From Candidatus Ryanbacteria bacterium (GTDB taxonomy: Bacteria; Patescibacteriota; Minisyncoccia; Ryanbacterales; GWA2-47-10b), in the NCBI GenBank assembly GCA_943354465.1, contig CALRCC010000015.1, positions 1 to 11,844 of the forward strand: a stretch of 11,844 bases of DNA, read 5' to 3'. The notes below the pieces were generated by a model that had not been told where the DNA came from, searched no databases, and was given only the letters and a program-made list of their open reading frames with translations. The translations under genes and the position numbers were made by a program. Positions 1-7,173 of this stretch are shown piece after piece (the first letter of the stretch is position 1; every line of letters starts with the position of its first letter).

Positions 1-68
1 GAAAGCACCTCACTGCTAATGAGGTAGGCGCCAAAAGCGCCTCGAAGGTTCGAATCCTTCCGCCTCCG
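1..68 (+). tRNA. tRNA-Ser(GCU), 5' end missing
   Basis: The anticodon arm is visible: stem 8-12 (cctca) pairs with 20-24 (tgagg) around the loop ctgctaa, giving anticodon GCT at 15-17, which reads the serine codons AGC/AGU. A long variable arm (ggcgc/gcgcc), as expected for tRNA-Ser, follows, then a T arm with stem gaagg/ccttc and loop ttcgaat. The 3' acceptor strand cgcctcc is at 61-67 and the discriminator G at 68. The next bases are ca-t, so CCA is not encoded and must be added enzymatically. About the first 20 nt (5' acceptor strand and most of the D arm) lie outside the window. Confidence 0.93.
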
Positions 69-119
69 CATACAAAGAAAACACCGATACAGTTAGTATT
101 GGTGTTTTCTTTGTATGCG
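67..119. terminator. Long hairpin terminator fused to the tRNA 3' end
   Basis: Arm 67-90 pairs with arm 96-119 over 24 bp with a single G-T wobble, around the 5-nt loop agtta. The stem has an A-rich left arm and a T-rich right arm (gtgttttcttt), so it could act as an intrinsic terminator in either direction, although the T run is inside the stem and not a clean tail. The hairpin begins within the last two bases of the tRNA, so it competes with acceptor-stem pairing in the precursor. Confidence 0.7.
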
Positions 120-138
120 GTAGTTTTTACTTGAAGTT

Positions 139-255
139 CGAACTTTTTTTGCCGAAAATTCCCTCCCCCAGACCCCCTTCCTTTTCGCCCGCGAGCCGAG
201 CGTGCCACCGAAGGCGGCACTAGGCCTCATCAGGATTTTCTTCAAAAAAGGTTCG
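139..255. repeat. Imperfect inverted-repeat element in gene-free DNA
   Basis: The arm at 139-158 (cgaactttttttgccgaaaa) and the arm at 236-255 (ttttcttcaaaaaaggttcg) are inverted repeats matching at 17 of 20 positions. Between them is a pyrimidine-rich block (159-188) and a small internal hairpin, gtgccacc-gaa-ggcggcac at 209-227 with one mismatch. The composition differs from the flanking AT-rich DNA. It could be a miniature inverted-repeat element, a structured RNA, or a decayed insertion; I cannot tell which. There is no convincing gene in 120-289. Confidence 0.4.
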
Positions 256-289
256 GATTTTAACCAAAAGGTACCGCCAAATTTTAAAT

Positions 290-539
290 ATGACGATAAG
301 AAAAATTTTTGCTGAAGTAGGTATTGGCAATCCATCTTTTTTATCAACTGAATGCGAGGAAGGAGAAAAAGAATATCGGGTCGCCATGTTTATACGACCA
401 AAAAATATTCATGGATATTATATTAGATTATGGATACTCAAAAAAGTATTCATTATTTCTACAAATGGTGGTATAAAAATCACGTCTAAAAATCATGCAT
501 GCATTTAAATTACTTTTTGGTATAGGTGGCGATGAGTAA
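290..539 (+). pseudogene. Small unknown protein gene, frameshifted near the 3' end
   Basis: The ATG at 290 opens a 72-codon frame ending at 508. The product is a basic, beta-rich small protein with an ordered, protein-like composition (IGNPSFLSTE near residue 12, GYYIRLWILKKVFIISTNGG near residue 42). I recall similar small uncharacterised proteins in CPR genomes, ending in an FKLLFGIGG-like tail; that is memory, not a search. Exactly such a tail, AFKLLFGIGGDE then stop, is encoded at 501-539 in another frame. The break lies at catgcatgcat (494-504): removing one gcat unit joins the frames into an 81-residue protein. The gene ends one base before the convergent comFC stop. No Shine-Dalgarno is seen. 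Whether this is a real mutation, a sequencing error or a slippage site is open. Confidence 0.55.
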
Positions 540-1244
540 TCACCCGTGAGCCAACACTCCAGCAACGATGCGGCGGGCGCCTACGCGCTTTAGAAGGCGA
601 GCGGCCTCGCTAAGCGTGGCACCGGTGGTGGCGACATCATCGATCAGTAAAATCGCTTTGTCTTTTATATCTTGAGGTCTTTGTACTTCAAATGCATTGC
701 GCATACTTTCAAACCGCTCTTTACGCGAATTCATGCGCGCCTGCGGAGGCGTAGCTTTTGAGCGTACAAGCGCGCGTCCTATCATCGGTAGTCCAAGCTC
801 ACGCGCCAATAGATATGATTGATTATATCCACGCTCGCGCTCTTTTGATTTGTGTATAGGTATCGGCAGTACTTGCCAATCATCATCAGGCAATCTTTCA
901 ATAACAGTTTGTCGTAAATATTTTGCGAGAGTAGGCCCGGCACCCCTTAGCCCTTTATATTTGTAATCGCCAATGATTTTATGCGTCTTTTCATTATTGT
1001 ATTTCCAAGGCCAGTATATCGCTTCTATAGCAAAGCGTTTCGCGCATGCCTCACACACGCGAGTAGAAAGCGTGTGCGTCTCGCAGAAAAAACAATTTTG
1101 CGCGTAATCGCGTATATCGCTGGCGCATCCATCACAAATCCACGCCCCACGCGCCCCGCACCCACCACAGCGCGGAGGAAATAGTATTTGCATAGCAGTG
1201 TGGATAACTGTTCGCGCCGACCATAGCTCTTTTTGTGGTATCAT
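540..1244 (-). CDS. comFC: ComFC-like phosphoribosyltransferase (competence-associated)
   Basis: The 234-residue protein has the ComFC layout. An N-terminal zinc-ribbon region carries four Cys pairs (C26/C29, C37/C40, C51/C54, C64/C67). It is followed by a type I phosphoribosyltransferase domain with the PIPIHKSKERERGYNQS segment (128-144) and the PRPP-binding loop LIDDVATTGAT (200-210). In Bacillus and Haemophilus relatives the family is needed for natural transformation, inside the cytoplasm; its substrate is not settled. I chose the ATG at 1244 (MIPQKELWS) because the family usually starts shortly before LFPPRC; an upstream in-frame ATG at 1310 would overlap pilM. The gene is divergent from the pilus cluster, with 41 bp between starts, suggesting a link between pilus and DNA uptake. 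Family call is firm; start is less so. Confidence 0.9.
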   Translation of the reverse strand: MIPQKELWSARTVIHTAMQILFPPRCGGCGARGAWICDGCASDIRDYAQNCFFCETHTLSTRVCEACAKRFAIEAIYWPWKYNNEKTHKIIGDYKYKGLRGAGPTLAKYLRQTVIERLPDDDWQVLPIPIHKSKERERGYNQSYLLARELGLPMIGRALVRSKATPPQARMNSRKERFESMRNAFEVQRPQDIKDKAILLIDDVATTGATLSEAARLLKRVGARRIVAGVLAHG

Positions 1245-1285
1245 AATTTTATGCTCATTAGTTTGTGCGGTTTTTGGCATCATAT

Positions 1286-2386
1286 ATGAATGGTATTTCT
1301 CTGCAGTCATTTAATCCGCTCGGACTTTTTAAATCTTTTACCAAGGATAAGAGCGTCCTTGGCATAGATGTTGGTACCGCATCATTAAAAATTATACAGG
1401 TACGCAAAGATAGAGAACAGGCAGTGCTTGAAACATACGGCGAGTTATCAACTTCCGCATACACCGGTGGCGAGGCAGGGCGCGCGACACTTTTGGCAGA
1501 TGAAAAAGTATCAGAGATGCTAGTTGATCTGCAGAGGGAAGCTGGCGTTACGGCGACTCGTGGTATTGTCTCTATTCCTCTCAGGCATAGCTTTATCACG
1601 ACTATTGATATGCCAGAGCTCAATGATCAACAGCTCGCGGAAGCTATCCAATTTGAAGCTCGTAGATATATCCCTATCCCGTTGTCTGATGTGGTGGTTG
1701 ATTGGTGGCGCATCCCTGCTGTAGAAGGCGAGAATGCTCATACAATTAAGATTTTGCTCGCGGCAGTGCAGAAAGATGTCGTAGAAAAATATAAACGCAT
1801 TCTTTTGCAGGCCAAAATAGAATCACTCGGGTTTGAGATAGAAGTATTTAGCGCGGCGCGCATTTTATCTTCGCGTATGCGTGGAGCATCTATCATATTT
1901 GATATAGGCGCGCTCTCAACAAAAATTTTTATCGTAAACCAAGGCGTTGTACAGGCAGTACATCATGTAGATCGCGCCTCCCAAGCATTTTCTCTCGCTA
2001 TATCGCAATCACTAGGCGTTGATTTCAAGCGCGCAGAGCAAGTCAAGCGTGATGTTGGCATTTCAAATAGGCCGGAGGCGACTGGCGTGCGTCATACTAT
2101 CACGCCATTACTAGATTCTATCTTTGACGAAGCTGATCGCGTCCGCACTACATTCAGACGGCGCACTGGCCTCCCTATTGATCATGCAATTCTTGTCGGC
2201 GGTGGTAGTTTGATGCCTGGATTGGTTGATTATGCAGTAGAAAAGCTTGGTATAGAGGTTTTGCTATCAAATCCGTTTAGTCAGTTGGTATATCCAGCAT
2301 TTTTACAGCCAACGCTCAAGAGTATTGCTCCTAGTTTTAGTGTAGCCACAGGTTTAGCGTTGCGCACACTCGGCACGATTGATTAA
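1286..2386 (+). CDS. pilM: PilM, actin-like ATPase of the type IV pilus
   Basis: PilM is the cytoplasmic actin-fold ATP-binding protein that docks to the N-terminus of PilN and links the alignment complex to the motor. The 366-residue product shows the expected motifs: phosphate-1 loop GIDVGTASLKI (26-36), the conserved segment SIPLRHSFITTIDMPEL (96-112), AIQFEARRYIPIPL (120-133), phosphate-2 DIGALSTKI (206-214), the GVDFKRAEQVKRD helix (244-256) and the adenosine motif VGGGSLMPG (304-312). Length fits the family. I prefer the ATG at 1286 to an in-frame GTG at 1265, because the conserved part starts about 25 residues after it and the shorter form avoids crowding the divergent comFC start. No Shine-Dalgarno is seen. 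It is the first gene of the pilus cluster. Confidence 0.95.
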   Translation: MNGISLQSFNPLGLFKSFTKDKSVLGIDVGTASLKIIQVRKDREQAVLETYGELSTSAYTGGEAGRATLLADEKVSEMLVDLQREAGVTATRGIVSIPLRHSFITTIDMPELNDQQLAEAIQFEARRYIPIPLSDVVVDWWRIPAVEGENAHTIKILLAAVQKDVVEKYKRILLQAKIESLGFEIEVFSAARILSSRMRGASIIFDIGALSTKIFIVNQGVVQAVHHVDRASQAFSLAISQSLGVDFKRAEQVKRDVGISNRPEATGVRHTITPLLDSIFDEADRVRTTFRRRTGLPIDHAILVGGGSLMPGLVDYAVEKLGIEVLLSNPFSQLVYPAFLQPTLKSIAPSFSVATGLALRTLGTID

Positions 2387-2411
2387 TTTGATGTATACTT
2401 ATTTATAGGCA

Positions 2412-3023
2412 ATGGAAGAACAAAAGTTCATATCACATTCACAGATTACTCCGCCAACCGCAGTGCCAAGAAAAGGCCTCGGTATTTTTAGCGTTCTTGC
2501 TATTATCGTGGCTGTGCTGTCATTTGCATTTACTGGTGGCTTATTCTTACTCAAACAATCAAACGAACAGCAAAAGGAGACGGTCATAACAGCGCTCAAA
2601 GAATTGCGAGACGAGACAGAGCTCGCTTCACTGCAAAATATCAAGAGTATTCAAGATCGTATCACTATCGCCAAAAAAGTTTTGGGCGAGCATGTATACG
2701 CGTCGCAGGCTTTTATCTTCGCCGAGCGTAGCACTTTAAGCTCGGTAAATATAAGGTCATTTGATTTCTCAAATGATACCGTCAAGATGAGCCTTACAGC
2801 TTCAGGATATGTTGAGTTTGCCCAGCAGATAAAATATTACAGCGATTCTACACTCAAAGACATCATAAAGTCATATACTTTTAAGCCACCAGTATTGACT
2901 GATCGCGGTACGGTTGATTTTTCTGTGGATATCGAGCTCACTTCAGAATATTTGCGCACAAGACCATTGGCATCATCCGCATCAGAACAAATTACAACCA
3001 GTGATACTGGGGGATCCCAATGA
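2412..3023 (+). CDS. pilN: PilN-like inner-membrane alignment protein
   Basis: The 203-residue protein has a short cytoplasmic N-terminus (1-23), one transmembrane segment (about 24-47, GIFSVLAIIVAVLSFAFTGG), a helical coiled-coil-like stretch (48-95) and a mixed alpha/beta C-terminal part, which is the PilN/GspL-type layout. The assignment rests on topology and position between pilM and pilO; sequence identity to textbook PilN is low. The expected PilM-binding INLLP-type motif at the N-terminus is not obvious; the corresponding stretch reads ISHSQITPP. The stop codon overlaps the pilO start (ATGA), implying coupled translation. A TATACT box at 2394-2399 sits 12 nt before the ATG but lacks a good -35. 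Confidence 0.78.
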   Translation: MEEQKFISHSQITPPTAVPRKGLGIFSVLAIIVAVLSFAFTGGLFLLKQSNEQQKETVITALKELRDETELASLQNIKSIQDRITIAKKVLGEHVYASQAFIFAERSTLSSVNIRSFDFSNDTVKMSLTASGYVEFAQQIKYYSDSTLKDIIKSYTFKPPVLTDRGTVDFSVDIELTSEYLRTRPLASSASEQITTSDTGGSQ

Positions 3024-3559
3024 AAGGTATATTGGTAATCATTATGTTTGTCGGAGCTCTTGTGTCTATCCAGTTTTTCGCGCTTCCTATGGTCACTGAT
3101 ATCCGTGCGCAGTGGGCTGATATCGCAGATATGAAAAAGATTATTCAAACAGCGGAAGACACAAAGGATGATCGAGCAAAGTATCTTGGCCGTCTGTCCG
3201 AGGTAAGACAAGACGATATTCGCAGATTGGGCTTGCTGGTGCCTAGTAAGGTCGCATCAGAAGATCTGTATGTATTTTTAAACAATATTATCAAAGACGC
3301 AGGTCTTGATGCCAAAACCATCAGCATAGCTGATGTAGGCGCAAAGCAGTCAGACAAGCAGACAAACAAGGAGCTTCCGTTTGATATAAGCATCAGCGGT
3401 AGATATAGCGATATTCGTGAGCTTTTGACGACTATGGAGGACAATCTGCGCTTGATGGATGTAGACACACTTAAAATCACCAGTGCCGACGCGTCAGGCG
3501 GGCAAAGCTCGTCTTACGCTCTTGTATTACAGGGTAAATTTTATTATGCCGGCAATTAG
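3020..3559 (+). CDS. pilO: PilO-like inner-membrane alignment protein
   Basis: PilO pairs with PilN in the periplasmic-side alignment complex of type IV pili. The 179-residue product starts with a transmembrane helix (about 4-24, ILVIIMFVGALVSIQFFALP), continues with a coiled-coil-prone helix (30-60) and ends with a ferredoxin-like alpha/beta domain, including LYVFLNNIIKDAGLDAKTISI and the FDISISGRYSDIRELLTTMED segment typical of PilO. It begins in the 4-nt overlap with pilN and its last 14 nt overlap the next gene, so the three are almost certainly co-transcribed. The gggggat just before the ATG is the only purine-rich stretch near a start in this operon, but it lies inside pilN coding sequence. 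Confidence 0.85.
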   Translation: MKGILVIIMFVGALVSIQFFALPMVTDIRAQWADIADMKKIIQTAEDTKDDRAKYLGRLSEVRQDDIRRLGLLVPSKVASEDLYVFLNNIIKDAGLDAKTISIADVGAKQSDKQTNKELPFDISISGRYSDIRELLTTMEDNLRLMDVDTLKITSADASGGQSSSYALVLQGKFYYAGN

Positions 3560-3989
3560 CAACAGCAATTTATACGGAGGTCAGTCTGGAGGCAACAGCA
3601 AACAGATGCTTTTTTTGGGCGCTGGTATCGCCGTTGTCATAGGTATCACATTTATGGCGTATAGTTATTTTGTCAAAGACGCGCCAGATAGCTCGCAGGT
3701 TGTAAAAGTAGAGTCCGCAGAAGGCGTTGGCCCTGCTGGAGATGACGGCAAATCAGCATTGTCAAAAGAAGCGCGAGAAGTCCAAGACGCGCTCAATATT
3801 TTTGCCGCTATTGCCAATGTCCCACTCGATACGGAGTTTTTCAATGATGCCAAATTCAAAAGCCTTACAGAGCAAGAGGTGGTCATACCGTCAGCATCGC
3901 CAATACCTGGCAGAGTCTTTATGCTTTGGAACTCGCCACAGGCTAGCGCAAAGCAAGTCGTCGCGCCCGCAAATACTTCACGGCGTTAA
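3546..3989 (+). CDS. Small membrane protein at the PilP position
   Basis: The product is 147 residues. A Gly/Ser/Asn-rich cytoplasmic N-terminus (1-20) is followed by one transmembrane helix (about 21-42) and then a soluble outer-side part with a low-complexity linker (55-70) and a helix (72-92). Near the C-terminus is LDTEFFNDAKFKSLTEQEVVI and then PIPGR. From memory, CPR pilus operons often carry a short protein here with an FxDxxFxxL...GRPNPF-like ending; this copy keeps FFNDAKFKSL and GR but lacks the NPF part. Its place after pilO and before pilB is where pilP stands in proteobacteria, so it may be a functional replacement. The ATG at 3546, inside the end of pilO, is chosen over an in-frame ATG at 3483 because the upstream 21 residues are translated out of pilO in another frame. 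Confidence 0.75.
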   Translation: MPAISNSNLYGGQSGGNSKQMLFLGAGIAVVIGITFMAYSYFVKDAPDSSQVVKVESAEGVGPAGDDGKSALSKEAREVQDALNIFAAIANVPLDTEFFNDAKFKSLTEQEVVIPSASPIPGRVFMLWNSPQASAKQVVAPANTSRR

Positions 3990-3995
3990 ATCATC

Positions 3996-5705
3996 ATGCG
4001 TTCAGTCTTAGATCTTTTAGTCGCCAAAGGAGTCATTGACGATGCTCTTGCTCGCAAAGCACGCAACAGCGCGCGCGAGTCTAGCAAGGACATTGAGACG
4101 ACTCTTACGGATATGGGTGTACCAGAAGACGCCGTTTTGGAAGCAAAATCTGATTTGCTAGGCGTACCAGTCAGACATACTGGTGGCGCAAAAATACCGT
4201 TTGATGTATTGAAATATTTGCCAGAAGAATCCGCCAGTCATTATCAAATGGTGCCACTGGGTCTTGAAGACGGCGTTCTTGAGATTGGTATGATATCGCC
4301 AGACAGTCTTGAAGCTCGCGAGGCGTTGCAGTTCATATCGTCAAATATTGATATACCGTTTAAGATTTTTCTTATCGCTCGTTCTGATTTTCAGGCAATT
4401 TTAAAGGGGTATCAGGGCATCGGTGGAGAGGTATCAAAGGCGATAGCTACTCTTGGTGATACTCTTATTGATCTACCAGGCAAGGAAAACGCCCGTACGC
4501 GTGAAGAGACTACTATCGCGGAAGACGCGCCTATCACCAAGATGGTTAGCGTTATTTTGCGTCACGCCGTTGAGGGCAAGGCGTCCGATGTGCACATTGA
4601 ACCATCAGCTGACAAGCTCCGTGTGCGCTTTCGTGTTGACGGCGTGCTTTATACAAGTATTGTTTTGCCGATGAATGTCCACGAGGCCATCATCTCTCGC
4701 GTCAAGATTATGACCAATATGAAGATTGATGAAAAACGAAAACCGCAAGATGGTCGTTTCCGCGTGCATGTTGACCGTCGTGATGTCGACTTTCGCGTCT
4801 CTACATTTCCTACTTATTACGGCGAGAAAGTAGCGCTTCGTATTTTGGATCCAGAGATCGGCATCAAGAGTTTTGAAGACCTCGGTATTGATGGTGATAA
4901 TTTGAAAAAGATTCAAGAGGCGCTCAAGCGTCCATTTGGTATGATATTGGTTACGGGGCCAACGGGTTCAGGCAAGTCCACCACACTATACGCGATGCTC
5001 AAGGTTCTAAACGATGAGAAGCGTAATATCGTGAGCTTGGAAGACCCAATCGAGTACTATATGGAAGGCCTCAATCAGTCGCAGGTGCGCCCGGAGATTG
5101 ATTATACATTCGCGTCAGGTCTTCGTAGCGTTCTTCGTCAAGACCCAGATGTCATTATGGTAGGGGAGATTCGTGATAAGGAGACCGCGCTGTTGGCTGT
5201 TCATGCCGCGCTCACTGGCCACCTCGTACTCTCAACACTGCATACAAACGATGCTATAGGTGTCGTGCCTCGTCTTGTTGATATGGGCATTGATCCATTT
5301 TTGATACCGTCAGTACTAGCGCTTGCTATGGGCCAGCGTCTTGTCCGCAAATTGTGCGCAGAGTCACGCAAAGAAATACCCCTCACAGGCACCCTCAAAG
5401 CCAGCATGGAGAAAGAAATCGCCAATATGCCAGAGACATTGCGAGCGAGCGTCAAGTTGCCAGCTGTTATTTACGAGGCAGAGCCATCTCCCGCATGTCC
5501 GAAAGGTATGCGTGGACGAATCGCTATAGTAGAAACGCTGGTTATGACACCAGACTTGGAAAAAGTGATTTTGCATGAACCATCAGAATACAAGATAGCC
5601 GAAGAGGCAAAACGCCAAAATATGCTTACTATGCGCCAAGACGGCATTCTCAAAGCCTTTAACGGCACGATTGGCCTTGAAGAGCTTTTTGAAGTGGTTG
5701 TATAA
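3996..5705 (+). CDS. pilB: PilB/GspE-type pilus extension ATPase
   Basis: PilB is the cytoplasmic hexameric ATPase that drives pilin polymerisation through PilC. The 569-residue protein has an MshEN-like N-terminal domain (1-150), then the GspE core: DVHIEPS (198-204), Walker A GPTGSGKST (321-329), Asp box SLEDPIEY (347-354), Walker B DPDVIMVGEIRD (383-394) and His box TGHLVLSTLHTND (407-419). The usual tetracysteine zinc site near the C-terminus is degenerate: only C454 (in VRKLCAES) and C501 (in PACPKG) remain of the two CxxC pairs, although the GRIAIVE block after it is kept. Start ATG lies 6 nt after the preceding stop, with no Shine-Dalgarno. The identification as a T4P/T2SS assembly ATPase is firm; PilB rather than GspE follows from the neighbouring pilT. 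Confidence 0.96.
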   Translation: MRSVLDLLVAKGVIDDALARKARNSARESSKDIETTLTDMGVPEDAVLEAKSDLLGVPVRHTGGAKIPFDVLKYLPEESASHYQMVPLGLEDGVLEIGMISPDSLEAREALQFISSNIDIPFKIFLIARSDFQAILKGYQGIGGEVSKAIATLGDTLIDLPGKENARTREETTIAEDAPITKMVSVILRHAVEGKASDVHIEPSADKLRVRFRVDGVLYTSIVLPMNVHEAIISRVKIMTNMKIDEKRKPQDGRFRVHVDRRDVDFRVSTFPTYYGEKVALRILDPEIGIKSFEDLGIDGDNLKKIQEALKRPFGMILVTGPTGSGKSTTLYAMLKVLNDEKRNIVSLEDPIEYYMEGLNQSQVRPEIDYTFASGLRSVLRQDPDVIMVGEIRDKETALLAVHAALTGHLVLSTLHTNDAIGVVPRLVDMGIDPFLIPSVLALAMGQRLVRKLCAESRKEIPLTGTLKASMEKEIANMPETLRASVKLPAVIYEAEPSPACPKGMRGRIAIVETLVMTPDLEKVILHEPSEYKIAEEAKRQNMLTMRQDGILKAFNGTIGLEELFEVVV

Positions 5706-5706
5706 T
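5677..5706 (+). promoter_or_regulatory. Candidate promoter for response regulator/pilT/pilC
   Basis: TTGAAG (5677-5682) and a perfect TATAAT (5701-5706) are spaced 18 bp, overlapping the pilB stop codon. The predicted transcript start near 5713 lies about 3 nt before the ATG at 5716, so the mRNA would be nearly leaderless. It is inferred from sequence only. Confidence 0.45.
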
Positions 5707-5715
5707 AAATACACT

Positions 5716-6099
5716 ATGTCAGCCGAATCAATAAAAATCCTGCTAGTAGATGACGATGATTTTTTGTTGGATATGTATTCGGTAAAATTTAAAGAAGAAG
5801 GGTTTATTATTGATATTGCGTCTTCAGGGTTGTCAGCCTTAGAAAAGCTAAAACATAGTGTGTATGACGCTGTATTGCTGGATATTGTGATGTTAGCTCT
5901 TGATGGCTTTGAAGTACTAACGCGCATCAAAAAAGAACGCTTAGCTGAAAAGTCTACTATTATCATACTTTCCAATCTCGGCCAAAAAGAAGACATAGAG
6001 CGGGGACTGGCGTTGGGCGCGCAAGATTATATAATCAAGGCGCACTTTACTCCCCGTGAGGTTGTAGAAAAGGTTAAACATCATTTAAGTAAAAAATAA
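5716..6099 (+). CDS. Single-domain response regulator (CheY/PilG-like)
   Basis: The 127-residue protein is a stand-alone receiver domain without an output domain. The acidic cluster DDDD is at 12-15, the predicted phospho-acceptor is D56 (VLLDIVM), the conserved Ser is S86 (IIILSNLG) and the conserved Lys is K108 (YIIKA). The usual Pro four residues after the acceptor Asp (DxxMP) is replaced by Leu (DIVMLALDG). It sits between pilB and pilT with 10-nt and 6-nt gaps, so it probably tunes the extension or retraction motors, by analogy with PilG/PilH in Pseudomonas. No histidine kinase is in the window. The start at 5716 (MSAESIK) is chosen over an in-frame ATG at 5671 inside pilB, because IKILLVDDD is the normal start of the fold. 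Confidence 0.92.
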   Translation: MSAESIKILLVDDDDFLLDMYSVKFKEEGFIIDIASSGLSALEKLKHSVYDAVLLDIVMLALDGFEVLTRIKKERLAEKSTIIILSNLGQKEDIERGLALGAQDYIIKAHFTPREVVEKVKHHLSKK

Positions 6100-6105
6100 T
6101 TTTAT

Positions 6106-7170
6106 ATGGATTTTGAAAAAGAACTCGAGGATCTAGTCACCACCGTACTCCGCGAGGGAGCGTCTGATTTGCATTTGTCTGTTAGCAGATATCCTACTAT
6201 TCGCGTGCAGGGTGCGCTTATACCGCTCACCAAAAAATATATTATCACACCCGATATCATGGAAGGTCTTTTGACTATGACTGTTCCAAAGGATCGCATG
6301 GCAGAATATATCAAAAACAAAGAACTTGATTTTTCATTTGAGCACAAGGGGCGAGCGCGTTTTCGCGTCAATGTATTTTTTCAGCGAAGTTTTATGGGCT
6401 GTGCGATGCGTTTAGTACCAGTCAAGATTCGCCCTATTGAAGAGCTAAACATCCCTCCACAGCTCAAAGATTTTGCACGCAAAGAGCAAGGGTTCTTTTT
6501 GGTAGTAGGCCCTACAGGCCACGGCAAGACCACAACACTCGCGGCACTCTTTGATATGATCAACCACGAACGAGCCGAGCATATGGTCACCATTGAAGAC
6601 CCGATTGAGTATCTGTTTACTTCTGATCGCTCAATCATTGATCAGCGCGAGATTCGCGCAGATACTATAGATTTCAATGTCGCTTTGCGTTCTGTTTTTC
6701 GCCAAGACATCAATGTACTGATGTTGGGCGAGATGCGTGACCACGAGACTATTTCCGCCGCAGTCACTGCCGCAGAAACCGGCCATCTCGTACTCTCAAC
6801 GCTCCATACAAACAACGCCGCTCAAACCATTGACCGTATCATTGATAGTTTCCCGGGCAATCAGCAATCGCAAATCCGCGCGCAATTAGCAGGTACTTTG
6901 CTTGGCATTTTTTCCCAACGCCTTATCCCTCGTATATCTGGCGGACTGATACCTGCATACGAGCTTTTGATAGCAAATACAGCTGTGCGCAATTTGATTC
7001 GCGAAAATCGCACGCACGAGATTGATCTTGTCATTGAGACAAGTTCTCAAGAAGGTATGGTCAGTCTAAATCGTTCGCTGATGGATCTTTTGAGAAGAGG
7101 TGAGATCACTATGGAAAATGCCATAGGGTACTCGCTCAATCCGTCAGAGCTTCGCATAATCGCTCAATAA
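6106..7170 (+). CDS. pilT: PilT pilus retraction ATPase
   Basis: PilT is the cytoplasmic hexameric ATPase that depolymerises the pilus and powers twitching and DNA uptake. The 354-residue length fits the family and there is no MshEN domain. Motifs in order: ASDLHLS (19-25), Walker A GPTGHGKTT (135-143), Asp box TIEDPIEYLF (162-171), Walker B VLMLGEMRD (204-212), His box TGHLVLSTLHTNN (225-237), DSFP and QIRAQLAGTLLGIFSQRL (256-273), and a PilT-type C-terminal NLIRENRTHEI (296-306), equivalent to the AIRAGNL-KTHQ region. The Walker A loop carries His instead of the usual Ser at position 139. The ATG is 6 nt after the response regulator stop; no Shine-Dalgarno. Confidence 0.96.
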   Translation: MDFEKELEDLVTTVLREGASDLHLSVSRYPTIRVQGALIPLTKKYIITPDIMEGLLTMTVPKDRMAEYIKNKELDFSFEHKGRARFRVNVFFQRSFMGCAMRLVPVKIRPIEELNIPPQLKDFARKEQGFFLVVGPTGHGKTTTLAALFDMINHERAEHMVTIEDPIEYLFTSDRSIIDQREIRADTIDFNVALRSVFRQDINVLMLGEMRDHETISAAVTAAETGHLVLSTLHTNNAAQTIDRIIDSFPGNQQSQIRAQLAGTLLGIFSQRLIPRISGGLIPAYELLIANTAVRNLIRENRTHEIDLVIETSSQEGMVSLNRSLMDLLRRGEITMENAIGYSLNPSELRIIAQ

Positions 7171-7173
7171 TAT

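Noticed and set aside
93..347. 84-residue open frame on the minus strand
   Set aside because: It reads through the terminator hairpin, the inverted-repeat element and the start of the 290 gene; the composition is low-complexity and it has no protein-like motif.
3483..3545. Longer start of the PilP-position protein at 3483
   Set aside because: The extra 21 residues overlap pilO coding sequence in another frame and put a hydrophilic stretch of no family character before the natural start.
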